The position numbers were made by a program, and so were the translations under genes. Of a stretch of 64,000 nt of DNA, positions 24,225-32,284 are shown one piece after another. The notes beneath the pieces are model-generated. The model was not told where the DNA came from. It made no database searches and saw nothing but the letters and a program-made list of their open reading frames with translations. Every line of letters starts with the position of its first letter. Position 1 is the stretch's first letter. This DNA comes from Goekera deserti (GTDB lineage: Bacteria; Actinomycetota; Actinomycetes; Mycobacteriales; Geodermatophilaceae): NCBI RefSeq assembly GCF_010685995.1, contig NZ_JAAGWK010000022.1:62001-126000 (forward strand). Direction: 5' to 3'.

Positions 24225-26972
24225 GTGTCTGCCGCAGAACCTGGCTCCCCGCTCCACGAACCGGGCTCCTCGCCCCGACAGCCGCCCCCCGGCCCGCAGG
24301 ACGCGACCGCGCCGCGCAGCGCCGAGCACGCCCGGCTGGCCGAGTCCAGCGACATGGGCTCGCCCTGGCGGATGTGGGGCCCGTACCTGGCCGGGCGGCA
24401 GTGGGGCACCGTGCGCGAGGACTACTCCACCGACGGCGACGCGTGGGCGGCCTTCCCGTTCGACCACGCGCACGCCCGCGCCTACCGCTGGGGCGAGGAC
24501 GGCCTGGGCGGCATCTGCGACCGCTACGGGTTCCTCAACTTCTCCGTCGCGCTGTGGAACGGCAAGGACCCGGTGCTCAAGGAGCGGCTGTTCGGCCTCA
24601 CCAACGAGGAGGGCAACCACGGCGAGGACGCCAAGGAGCACTGGTGGGCCGTCGACGGCACGCCCACCCACTCCTGGATGCAGTGGCTCTACCGCTACCC
24701 GCAGGCCGAGTACCCGTACGCGAAGCTCCGCGCGGAGAACGCCAGGCGCACCCGGCTGGAGCGCGAGTACGAGCTGTCCGACACCGGCGTGCTCGACGAG
24801 GACCGCTTCTTCGACGTCCAGGTGACCTACGCCAAGGCCGGCCCGGACGACGTCTGCATCACCGTCACCGCCACCAACCACGGCCCCGACCCGGCGCCGC
24901 TGCACCTGCTGCCGCAGGCCTGGTTCCGCAACACCTGGTCCTGGGGCGGTGACAAGCGGCAGGGCCACCTCACCCAGCTGCTGGCCCCCACCCTGACCGT
25001 CAGCGGCCTGGAGGCGGTGGAGGCCGAGCACGGGTTCCTGGGCCGCTACGTGCTCGCCGCCGAGGGCTCGCCAGTGGTGCTGTGCTGCGACAACGAGACC
25101 AACGCCGTCGACCTGTTCGGCGCCGCGCGCAACACCAGCCGCTACCCCAAGGACGGCGTCGACCGCCGCGTGGTGCGCGGCGACCGCTCCGGCATCAACC
25201 CCGCCGACCACGGCACCAAGGCCGCGTTCTGGTACCGCTGGGACGCCGTCGCGCCCGGGGAGACGGTGCGCGTGAAGCTGCGGCTGCGCACCGAGGACCC
25301 GGCCGACGGCATGTTCGGCGCGGAGTTCGACGAGGTGCTGGCCGCCCGCCGGAGCGAGGCCGACGACTTCTACGGCGTGGTCATCCACCCGGGCCTGTCC
25401 GCCGAGGACCGGCACGTCGCCCGCCGCGCCTACGCCGGGCTGCTCTGGACCAAGCAGCTCTACCGCTTCGACGTCGCCCAGTGGCTGGACGGCGACCGCG
25501 ACGTCCCGGCGCCGGACGGCCGCGCCGCGCAGGGACGGCGGAACACCAGCTGGCGGCACGTGGCGCTGGCCGACGTGATCTCCATGCCCGACGAGTGGGA
25601 GTACCCGTGGTTCGCCGCGTGGGACACCGCCTTCCACACCATCCCGCTGGCGCACGTCGACCCCGACTTCGCCAAGGAGCAGCTGCTCCTGATGTGCCGC
25701 GAGTGGGCGATGCACCCCAACGGCCAGCTGCCCGCCTACGAGTGGGCCTTCGGCGACGTCAACCCGCCGGTGCACGCCTGGGCCGCCTGGCACGTGTACC
25801 GGATCGACGGCTACCGCGACCGGCAGTTCCTCATCCGGGTGTTCACCAAGCTGCTGCTCAACTTCTCCTGGTGGGTCAACCGCAAGGACTCCGACGGCAG
25901 CAACGTCTTCGAGGGCGGCTTCCTCGGGATGGACAACATCGCGCTGTTCGACCGGTCCGCGCCGCTGCCTCCCGGCTACCGGCTGGAGCAGAGCGACGCG
26001 ACGAGCTGGATGGCGTTCTACTGCCAGCAGATGTTCAAGATCGCCCTGGAGCTGTCCCGGTCCGACCAGGCGTGGGACGGCACGGCGACCAAGTTCCTGG
26101 AGCACTTCCTGTCCATCGCCGAGGCGATGAACACCTTCGGCTCGCACGGCGTGAGCCTGTGGGACGAGGAGGACGGCTTCTTCTACGACGTGCTCGTCGC
26201 CCCGGACGGCGAACCGGAGCCGATGCGGGTGCGCTCGATGGTCGGCCTGCTGCCGATCCTGGGCGCCACCGAGGTGCCGGCGTGGATCACCCAGGAGGTG
26301 CCCGACGTGACCGCCCGGCTGCGCTGGCTGCAGAAGCGCCGCCCGGAGCTGATGGGCCCGCTGCGCAGCCGGTCGGCGCCGGAGGGCCGCAAGATGCTGC
26401 TGTCCCTGGTGGACCGGGAGCGGCTGGAGCGCATCCTGTCCCGGATGTTCGACCGGGCCGAGTTCCTGTCGCCCTACGGCATCCGGTCGCTGTCCAAGGC
26501 CACCGAGCAGGTGATCGCCAAGGTCGGTGGCCGGGACGCCTCCATCGAGTACGAGCCGGGGGAGTCGCGCACCGGCCTGTTCGGCGGCAACTCCAACTGG
26601 CGCGGGCCGGTGTGGTTCCCGGTGAACGTGCTGCTGGCCGACAAGCTGCGCACCCTGGGCCGGTTCTACGGCGACTCGTTCACCATCGAGCTGCCCACCG
26701 GCTCGGGCAACCGCTGCACCCTCGTGGACGCCGCCGACCTGATCGACAACTCGCTGACCGCGCTGTTCCGCCCCGTCGACGGCAAGCGCCCGGCCGACGG
26801 CGACCGGATCGAGTCCAGCGACTCCCCGCTGTGGCGCGAGCACCCCACCTTCAGCGAGTTCTTCGACGGCGACACCGGCGAGGGCCTGGGTGCCAGCCAC
26901 CAGACCGGGTGGACGGCGCTGGTCGCCCACCTGCTCAACCCGCGGCTGCCCCCGGACCCCCGCTGGGCGTGA
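24225..26972 (+). CDS. MGH1/GH63-like glucosidase
   Basis: A protein of about 915 residues matching the long MGH1-like glycoside hydrolase group (clan with GH63). A beta-rich N-terminal half (SPWRMWGPYLAGRQWGTVRED, NEEGNHGEDAKEHWW) precedes an (alpha/alpha)6 barrel. Likely catalytic carboxylates lie in GQLPAYEWAFGDVNPPVHAW and EYEPGESRTGLFGG, by comparison with GH63 acid/base pairs. It probably hydrolyses an alpha-glucoside or compatible-solute glucoside, but the substrate is unknown. No signal peptide is visible. GTG 24225 is preferred; GTG 24192 is possible. It stands alone. Confidence 0.85.
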   Translation: MSAAEPGSPLHEPGSSPRQPPPGPQDATAPRSAEHARLAESSDMGSPWRMWGPYLAGRQWGTVREDYSTDGDAWAAFPFDHAHARAYRWGEDGLGGICDRYGFLNFSVALWNGKDPVLKERLFGLTNEEGNHGEDAKEHWWAVDGTPTHSWMQWLYRYPQAEYPYAKLRAENARRTRLEREYELSDTGVLDEDRFFDVQVTYAKAGPDDVCITVTATNHGPDPAPLHLLPQAWFRNTWSWGGDKRQGHLTQLLAPTLTVSGLEAVEAEHGFLGRYVLAAEGSPVVLCCDNETNAVDLFGAARNTSRYPKDGVDRRVVRGDRSGINPADHGTKAAFWYRWDAVAPGETVRVKLRLRTEDPADGMFGAEFDEVLAARRSEADDFYGVVIHPGLSAEDRHVARRAYAGLLWTKQLYRFDVAQWLDGDRDVPAPDGRAAQGRRNTSWRHVALADVISMPDEWEYPWFAAWDTAFHTIPLAHVDPDFAKEQLLLMCREWAMHPNGQLPAYEWAFGDVNPPVHAWAAWHVYRIDGYRDRQFLIRVFTKLLLNFSWWVNRKDSDGSNVFEGGFLGMDNIALFDRSAPLPPGYRLEQSDATSWMAFYCQQMFKIALELSRSDQAWDGTATKFLEHFLSIAEAMNTFGSHGVSLWDEEDGFFYDVLVAPDGEPEPMRVRSMVGLLPILGATEVPAWITQEVPDVTARLRWLQKRRPELMGPLRSRSAPEGRKMLLSLVDRERLERILSRMFDRAEFLSPYGIRSLSKATEQVIAKVGGRDASIEYEPGESRTGLFGGNSNWRGPVWFPVNVLLADKLRTLGRFYGDSFTIELPTGSGNRCTLVDAADLIDNSLTALFRPVDGKRPADGDRIESSDSPLWREHPTFSEFFDGDTGEGLGASHQTGWTALVAHLLNPRLPPDPRWA

Positions 26973-27067
26973 CCCCCGCCCGGCGACCACCCAGCCAGTG
27001 ACCGTCTGCCGGTGACCGCCTGCGCCTGCGGCGCCCGTTGGGTCGAAGATCGCCGCGCGATCCCCGG

Positions 27068-27475
27068 CTCTTGCGGTGTTCCCCGTGCTCCTGCGGTGCT
27101 GCAACACCGCAAGAGGCGCAACACGACCGCAAGAGTGGGCGTGCGGGTGAGCGCGGGTGGGGGGAGGGGCCGAGCCGGCGAGCGGGCGCGGTGGAGGCGC
27201 CGTGCCGCGCTCGGCTCTTGCGGTGTTCTCGTTGCTCTTGCGGTGCGGCAACACCGCAGGAGCAGCAACACGACCGCAGAAGCGGGCGAGAAGGGCGAAG
27301 GGTCAGGGCGCGCGGGCGAGAGGTAGGCGCTGGCAAGCGGGCTTGCGGGGTGGTGTGGCGTCCGGCCGCCATCGGCAGGGTGGCCGCGGGCGCCGCGCAC
27401 CGCCCGGCTCTTGCGGTGTTCTCGTTGCTCTCGCGGTGATGCGCGGCCGCACGAGCCGCAACGACACCGCAGGAG
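27068..27475. repeat. Three spaced 68-bp imperfect repeats with internal dyads
   Basis: Copies lie at 27068-27135, 27215-27282 and 27408-27475. Each begins CTCTTGCGGTGTT, has a central G(C/T)GGTG block, and ends in ACACCGCA or GACCGCA with AGA/AGG. In copy 1 the opening 13 bases pair perfectly with AACACCGCAAGAG at 27103-27115, so each unit can fold. They occupy most of the 632-base gap between the glucosidase and the next gene. Open frames across them on both strands are repeat-derived and not credible genes. A mobile palindromic repeat family or structured RNA are both possible. Confidence 0.75.
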
Positions 27476-27604
27476 CGAGGAGGGGGACACGGCTCGGCGA
27501 TGAGCGGTACCGCGGGCGAGGCGCGGCCGGCGCGGGGCGGCCTGCGCGGGGGGCGGCGCGGCGCGGCGGCGGTGGGTGTCGGTGGTGGCTGCGACACTCG
27601 GCGG

Positions 27605-28171
27605 GTGGGGGAGACGTCGGGTGTCGACCGGTGGCGGAGCAAGGTCGCTTCGGTGCTGCCGCCGGCCCGGGCACGGACGCACGCCGACCTCGTCGATGCC
27701 CGCGCCGTCCCCGGGGCGGTTGCCGGCACCACGATCGACGAGACGCTGCTGGCACTGGTGAACGCCGAGATCGGCCAGCGGCTCGACGGGCAGCGCGCGG
27801 TGATCAACGAGCTGGACACCAAGGCCGGGTCGCTGGTCGCCGCCGGCATCGCACTGGTCGGCTACCTGCTCGCCGAGCAGGGCGGCGCCCTCGTGGTGGT
27901 GGCCCTCGTCGCCCACGCGGCGGTCATCGCCACCGGCCTGTTCGCCCTCGGCGTCCGGCGCTGGCACCAGGCGCCGACGCCGGAGCTGCTCGTGCGCACC
28001 CTCACCGTGCCGACCGCGGCCGCGTACACCGCGATCATCCGCGCCAAGGTCGACGCGCTGCACGCCAACGGCACCAGTGTCGGCGCCAAGGCCGACTGGG
28101 TGAAGATCAGCACCTGGCTGCTGGTGGTGGCCATCGTGTTCACCGCGCTGAGCGCCGCCCGGGGTGAGTGA
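27605..28171 (+). CDS. Small membrane protein, unknown function
   Basis: A 188-residue protein with a cytoplasmic N-terminal helix (IDETLLALVNAEIGQRLDGQ), the motif INELDTKAGSLVAAG entering a first membrane helix, a second helix (GALVVVALVAHAAVIATGLFALGV), a cytoplasmic segment with AIIRAKVDALHANG, and a last helix (WVKISTWLLVVAIVFTAL). The D-x-K-A motif before paired helices recalls small membrane proteins such as SLATT and PycTM-type effectors. That likeness is by eye only, and no nucleotide cyclase is nearby. GTG 27605 is chosen because codons upstream are low complexity. A decayed relative lies at 29352-29558. Confidence 0.65.
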   Translation: MGETSGVDRWRSKVASVLPPARARTHADLVDARAVPGAVAGTTIDETLLALVNAEIGQRLDGQRAVINELDTKAGSLVAAGIALVGYLLAEQGGALVVVALVAHAAVIATGLFALGVRRWHQAPTPELLVRTLTVPTAAAYTAIIRAKVDALHANGTSVGAKADWVKISTWLLVVAIVFTALSAARGE

Positions 28172-28304
28172 GCCGCCGCGCGCTGATCGAGCGCACCTCG
28201 GCGGTCATCGACGTCCTGGAGGTGGCGCGCCCCGGCGCGAACCAGCCGTGTCTGCAGAGGACCATGGGACGTCGCCGCCCTGACACCGGTCCATGGGGGA
28301 ACAC

Positions 28305-29258
28305 ATGCGCTGCGCCGTGCTGGACGACTACCAGGGTGTCGCCCTGACGTCGGCCGACTGGTCACCGATCGTCGACGCCGTCGAGGTGATCGTCGTCCGC
28401 GAGCACCTGGCGGACGAGGACGCGGTGGTCGCCGCGCTGGCCGGTGTCGAGATCGTCGTGGTCATGCGGGAGCGGACGCCTCTCACTGCGTCGTTGATCG
28501 CCCGGCTGCCGCAGTTGCGCCTGGTGGTCACCAGTGGGATGCGCAACGCGTCGATCGACCTGGTCGCGGCCGAGCAGCACGGCGTCGTCGTGTGCGGCAC
28601 CCGCAGCAACTCCGAACCGCCCGCTGAACTGACCTGGGCTCTGATCCTCGGTCTGGCTCGCCACCTGGCGCAGGAGAACGCGACGCTGCGCGCATCGGGA
28701 CCGTGGCAGAGCACCGTCGGCACGGACCTGTACGGGGCCACGCTCGGTCTGTTGGGGCTCGGGAAGATCGGGGCGATGGTGGCCCGGGTGGGCACCGCGT
28801 TCGGCATGGACGTCGTCGCTTGGAGCCAGAACCTGACGGCCGCCCGCGCCGAGGAGGTGGGCGTCCGGCTGGCGCCGAGCAAGGAGGAGCTGGTCGCCGA
28901 GAGCGACGTCCTGTCGGTGCACCTGGTGCTCGGTGACCGCACCCGCGGGCTGATCGGCGCCGCCGAGCTGGCGGCGATGAAGCCGACCGCCCTCCTGGTC
29001 AACACCTCGCGCGCGGCCGTCGTGGACGGCGCGGCACTGGTGACGGCGCTGCGCGAGGGGCGGATCGCCGGTGCGGGACTGGACGTGTTCGAGGTCGAGC
29101 CCCTTCCTGCCCAGGACGAGCTCCGCACGCTGCCGAACGTGCTGGCCACACCGCACCTGGGCTACGTGACCCGGCGCAACTACACCGGGTACTTCACCGA
29201 GGCAGTCCAGGACATTGCCGCCTTCCTCGCCGGCACGCCGGTCCGCGTCCTGACCTGA
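28305..29258 (+). CDS. D-2-hydroxyacid dehydrogenase family protein
   Basis: A 317-residue member of the D-isomer-specific 2-hydroxyacid dehydrogenase family (PGDH-like). It has an N-terminal catalytic lobe, the NAD fold LGLLGLGKIGAMVARVG, Arg in VNTSRAAVVD, Glu in FEVEPLP and the catalytic His in TPHLGY. It reduces a 2-oxo acid or oxidises a D-2-hydroxy acid with NAD(P). ATG 28305 has GGGGGA upstream, better than ATG 28293. It lies between an intact membrane-protein gene and that gene's degenerate partial copy, which may mark an insertion or duplication. Confidence 0.88.
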   Translation: MRCAVLDDYQGVALTSADWSPIVDAVEVIVVREHLADEDAVVAALAGVEIVVVMRERTPLTASLIARLPQLRLVVTSGMRNASIDLVAAEQHGVVVCGTRSNSEPPAELTWALILGLARHLAQENATLRASGPWQSTVGTDLYGATLGLLGLGKIGAMVARVGTAFGMDVVAWSQNLTAARAEEVGVRLAPSKEELVAESDVLSVHLVLGDRTRGLIGAAELAAMKPTALLVNTSRAAVVDGAALVTALREGRIAGAGLDVFEVEPLPAQDELRTLPNVLATPHLGYVTRRNYTGYFTEAVQDIAAFLAGTPVRVLT

Positions 29259-29351
29259 GGCAGGTCAGCGGGCCGCGTCTCGACGGGTGTACTGTCTGCC
29301 CGCCGCCCGTGGTCCGCTGCCCACCGCCGGGCGCGGGCGCCCAGCGCGGAG

Positions 29352-29558
29352 ATGCTGGTGCGCACCCCTCGGCGTTCCACAGCTGCCGCCCACCGCGGTC
29401 CTCCGGGCCGAGGTCGGCGCGCTCCACCCAGCGGCAATGGCCTCGGCGCCGGGGCCGACCGGGTGGAGATCAGCACCTGGCTGCTCGCGGTGGCCCTCGT
29501 GCTCACCGCACTCGACGCCGCGCTGTCGGACCGATCGGGGCGGGTCACCCGTCTGGGT
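29352..29558 (+). pseudogene. Degenerate partial copy of the 27605-28171 membrane protein
   Basis: Translated with frame changes, this stretch mirrors the C-terminal third of the upstream membrane protein. MLVRT..STAAAH matches LLVRT..PTAAAY in frame 3; RAEVGALHP matches RAKVDALHA in another frame; then ADRVEISTWLLAVALVLTALDAA matches ADWVKISTWLLVVAIVFTALSAA back in frame 3. Small indels therefore separate the blocks and there is no intact start or N-terminus. It is a remnant of a duplication. Apart from this I see no gene in the gap between 29258 and 29661. Confidence 0.7.
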
Positions 29559-29660
29559 CAGCACGCGGGGAAACTCGCGCCTCGCCGGTCACGGACCTGC
29601 TTACGCTCAGTCGCGCTGCGGGTGGTCGCCCGCACTCGAACGAAGGCCGGGACGAGCAAC

Positions 29661-30440
29661 GTGACCCCACTGGACTACGGGCCGCCGAACGGTGATCCTC
29701 GGATGCGCCCATTTGGCGGGCAGCCTGGTCCGCGGCCACACCCGATGCCCGGCGCAGGTCCGCATCATCAGTTCCCCGGCCAGTCGCCGCACGTCTACGG
29801 ACCGATCCCGACCGCATACCTGCCGCCCCCGAAACCGCCGTTCTACAAGCGGCCCTGGGTCCTGGTCTGTGCCGGCCTGTTCCTGTTCGGCGCCGTCCTG
29901 GAGGCGAGCGAGACGGACGGACGCATCGCTGGGAGCGGGCCTGCGTCGGCATCGGGTCAAGTCACTCCGGACGCCGCGCAGACAGACGTCGCCGGCGCAG
30001 ACGTCGACGGTGCCACGCCGGCCCCGCAGCCGGTGGACCCTCCCGCTCCACGGCTCGGCGAAGCAGTCGCGGATGGCGACTTGAGCTTCGTCGTCCACGG
30101 CATCGACTGCTCCGTCACCACCATCGGCGGCAGGTACCTCAACGCCACCGCGCAGGGGACCTTCTGCGTCGTCGATCTGACGGTCCACAACATCGGCGAC
30201 GAAGCACAGAGGTTCTCGGGCGACGACTCGACCTTGTACAACGCCCAGGGGCAGGAGTACTCGGCTGATGTCGGTGCGGCCCTCTACCTCGAAGATGCAC
30301 AGTCGTTCTACGAGCAGATCAACCCCGGCAACGCACTGGACGCCAAGATCGTGTTCGACGTGCCCTCCGGCATGATCCCCACGTCCATCGAGCTCCACGA
30401 CTCCCCCTTCTCGACGGGAGTCAGCGTCGAGCTCCGCTGA
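29661..30440 (+). CDS. DUF4352-like single-pass membrane protein
   Basis: A 259-residue protein. The N-terminal 60 residues are rich in Pro, Gly and His (PPNGDPRMRPFGGQPGPRP). One membrane helix follows (RPWVLVCAGLFLFGAVLE), then an acidic linker and a C-terminal domain from about residue 130 with VVDLTVHNIGDEAQRFSGDDSTLYNAQGQEYS and NPGNALDAKIVFDVPSGM. The pattern is that of DUF4352 (immunoglobulin-like, telokin-like) domains displayed outside the cell. GTG 29661 is a tentative start; ATG 29703 is an alternative. The exact role is unknown, and its codon use is slightly less GC-rich than its neighbours. Confidence 0.72.
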   Translation: MTPLDYGPPNGDPRMRPFGGQPGPRPHPMPGAGPHHQFPGQSPHVYGPIPTAYLPPPKPPFYKRPWVLVCAGLFLFGAVLEASETDGRIAGSGPASASGQVTPDAAQTDVAGADVDGATPAPQPVDPPAPRLGEAVADGDLSFVVHGIDCSVTTIGGRYLNATAQGTFCVVDLTVHNIGDEAQRFSGDDSTLYNAQGQEYSADVGAALYLEDAQSFYEQINPGNALDAKIVFDVPSGMIPTSIELHDSPFSTGVSVELR

Positions 30441-30448
30441 GGCCCGGG

Positions 30449-30468
30449 GGCCGGCCTGCTGGCCGGCC
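30449..30468 (+). terminator. Hairpin terminator after the DUF4352-like gene
   Basis: GGCCGGCC (30449-30456) pairs with GGCCGGCC (30461-30468) around TGCT. It begins nine bases past the stop codon and precedes the riboswitch region, so it probably ends the upstream transcript. Confidence 0.6.
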
Positions 30469-30566
30469 AGTGCACTCGTCTGACGAGCGCGGACATGCGC
30501 GCGACACGAAAGACCACCAAGCCGATCGGTTTGACGTGATGGGGCTGCGCTGTCAGTCTGGAGGCC

Positions 30567-30665
30567 GGTCACGAGTGCCAGCGCGAAGCCCCGGCTCGCT
30601 GGCCGGCAACCCTCCTCCGCGACGGGGTGCCCCGGGTGACGACCAGGCAGGTTGCCGTCCGGCAG
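30567..30665 (+). ncRNA. SAM-IV-type riboswitch
   Basis: The leader matches the actinobacterial SAM-IV S-adenosylmethionine riboswitch as I know it: GGTCACGAGTGCCAGCG at 30567, AGCCCCGGCTCGCTGGCC, CGGCAACCCTCC, then GGGGTGCCCCGGGTGACGACC ending near 30645, plus a downstream segment likely to complete a pseudoknot. It lies 55-150 bases before a class V aminotransferase gene. A hairpin at 30682-30703 (CGGGCC with GGCCCG), just before the GGGAG ribosome site at 30706, could be the expression platform. The end coordinate is approximate. Confidence 0.85.
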
Positions 30666-30718
30666 CCGGCAAGCGCGGACCCGGGCCCCGGGTCCCCGGC
30701 CCGCTGGGAGCTCCACCC

Positions 30719-32071
30719 ATGTCGATCTCCACGCTGCCCACCACCGTCGCAACTCGCACCGACGCCCTGCTGCCGCTGGTCGGCGCGGACATCGAGGTGC
30801 CGCTCGTGCCATCGGGCACCGCCCGCTACGTGGACCTGGACGGCGCGGCCAGCACCCGCCCGCTCGCGTCCGTCGCCGCGCGGGTCACCGAGGTGCTGCC
30901 GCTGTACGCCAGCGTGCACCGCGGCGCCGGCTACCTCTCCCAGGTGTCCACCGCGCTGTACGAGCAGGCCCGGCAGACCGTCGGCCGCTTCGTCGGTGCC
31001 CGGGACGACGACGTCACCGTGCTCGTCCGGCACACCACCGACGCGCTCAACCTGCTGGCCGGCGCCGTGCCCGAGGGGGCGGCGGTGCTGGTGCTGGACT
31101 GCGAGCACCACGCCGACCTGCTGCCCTGGCAGCGCCGCGGCCCGGTGACGGTGCTGCCCACGGCCGGCACGGTCACCGGCACGCTGCGCGCGATCGGTGC
31201 CGAGCTGGCCCGTGGCGAGTACGCGCTGCTGGCCGTCACCGGCGCTTCCAACCTCACCGGCGAGGCGCTGCCGCTGGAGGAGGTCGTGGCGCTCGCCCAC
31301 GCGGCCGGCACCCGCGTGCTGGTGGACGGCGCCCAGCTGGTGCCGCACCGGCGCTTCTCGCTGGCCGCGACCGGTGCGGACTACGTGGCGTTCTCCGGGC
31401 ACAAGACGTACGCGCCGTTCGGCACCGGGGCGCTGGTGGGGCGCCGGGACTGGCTGGACGCGGCACCGGCGTACCTGGCCGGCGGCGGCGCGGTGCACGA
31501 GGTCACCGTCGACCGGACCAGCTGGGCCGCAGCACCGCACCGGCACGAGGGCGGCTCACCGAACGTGGTGGGTGCGGTGGCGCTGGCGGCGGCGTGCGAC
31601 GCGCTGGTCGCCCTGCCCGACGGTGCCCGCCAGCAGCACGAGCGGGCGCTGCGCACCCGGCTGGTCGACGGGCTCACCGCACTGCCGGGGGTGCGGGTGC
31701 TGCGCATCTGGCCCGACGCGGGCGAGCCCACGGGCGTCGTCGCGTTCACCGTCGAGGGCGCGGACCCCGGGCTGGTCGCCGCGGTGCTGTCCGCGGAGCA
31801 CGGGATCGGCGTACGGGACGGCCGGTTCTGCGCGCACCCGCTCACCGAGCGGCTCGGCGTCCCGGAGGGAGCGCTGCGGGCGAGCGTCGGCGTGGGCAGC
31901 ACCACCGAGGACGTCGACCGGCTGCTCCACGGGCTGACCCGGTACCTCACCGACGGGCCCGCCGTCGCCTACACCCGGGTGGCCGGGCGCTGGCAGCCGG
32001 CGGACGACCCGCGGCCGTCCGCCGGCGAGCTGCTGGCCCGCGCCTCGGTCTGCGGCCCGGCCGCCGCCTGA
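30719..32071 (+). CDS. Class V aminotransferase (cysteine-desulfurase-like, PLP)
   Basis: A 450-residue PLP enzyme of aminotransferase class V. Visible features are YVDLDGAASTRPL, the His pair in LDCEHHADLLPW, VDGAQLVPH with the cofactor-binding Asp, and the Schiff-base Lys in VAFSGHKTYAPFG near residue 225. Relatives include cysteine desulfurases and isopenicillin-epimerase-like enzymes. Because a SAM riboswitch controls it, a role in sulfur amino acid or methionine metabolism is likely; the exact reaction is not clear. ATG 30719 has GGGAG eight bases upstream. A C-terminal extension of about 40 residues (RVAGRWQPADDPRPSAGE) is unusual. Confidence 0.85.
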   Translation: MSISTLPTTVATRTDALLPLVGADIEVPLVPSGTARYVDLDGAASTRPLASVAARVTEVLPLYASVHRGAGYLSQVSTALYEQARQTVGRFVGARDDDVTVLVRHTTDALNLLAGAVPEGAAVLVLDCEHHADLLPWQRRGPVTVLPTAGTVTGTLRAIGAELARGEYALLAVTGASNLTGEALPLEEVVALAHAAGTRVLVDGAQLVPHRRFSLAATGADYVAFSGHKTYAPFGTGALVGRRDWLDAAPAYLAGGGAVHEVTVDRTSWAAAPHRHEGGSPNVVGAVALAAACDALVALPDGARQQHERALRTRLVDGLTALPGVRVLRIWPDAGEPTGVVAFTVEGADPGLVAAVLSAEHGIGVRDGRFCAHPLTERLGVPEGALRASVGVGSTTEDVDRLLHGLTRYLTDGPAVAYTRVAGRWQPADDPRPSAGELLARASVCGPAAA

Positions 32072-32110
32072 CCCCGGCGCGAGCTGGGCGGGCAGGCGGT
32101 GCGCCGACCC

Positions 32111-32233
32111 CGACCGGGGGCCTGCACCGCGGGATCCGCGCGCGTCGGAAGCGACCGGGGCCTGCAGCGCTGCATCCGGGCACGCCGGCCGCCACCAGGG
32201 GCCTGCAGCGCTGGATCCGGGCACGCCGACCCG
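32111..32233. repeat. Three tandem 41-bp degenerate repeats
   Basis: Units start at 32111, 32152 and 32193. Each reads roughly CGACCGGGGCCTGCA, GCGC(T/G)G(G/C)ATCC, GGGCACGCCG. Units 2 and 3 are nearly identical over 30 bases and unit 1 is more diverged. They fill the gap between the aminotransferase and the convergent isomerase-like gene. No credible gene overlaps them. Confidence 0.7.
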
Positions 32234-32284
32234 AGGCCCGCACCGGGCCCCGGAGCTGCAGCCGGCCGCGCCCGTGCGGGCCGG

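Noticed and set aside
27068-27475. CRISPR array
   Set aside because: Only three copies of 68 bp with unequal spacers (about 80 and 125 bases), diverged copies and no cas genes.
26935-27849. Long minus-strand frame (about 300 residues) across the repeat cluster
   Set aside because: Its peptide is built from the translated 68-bp repeats and Arg/Pro-rich low complexity, and it overlaps the better-supported membrane protein gene.
28293-29300. Mobile element carrying the D-2-hydroxyacid dehydrogenase between duplicated ends
   Set aside because: There is no transposase, terminal inverted repeat or target-site duplication; the flanking copy is only a coding-level similarity.
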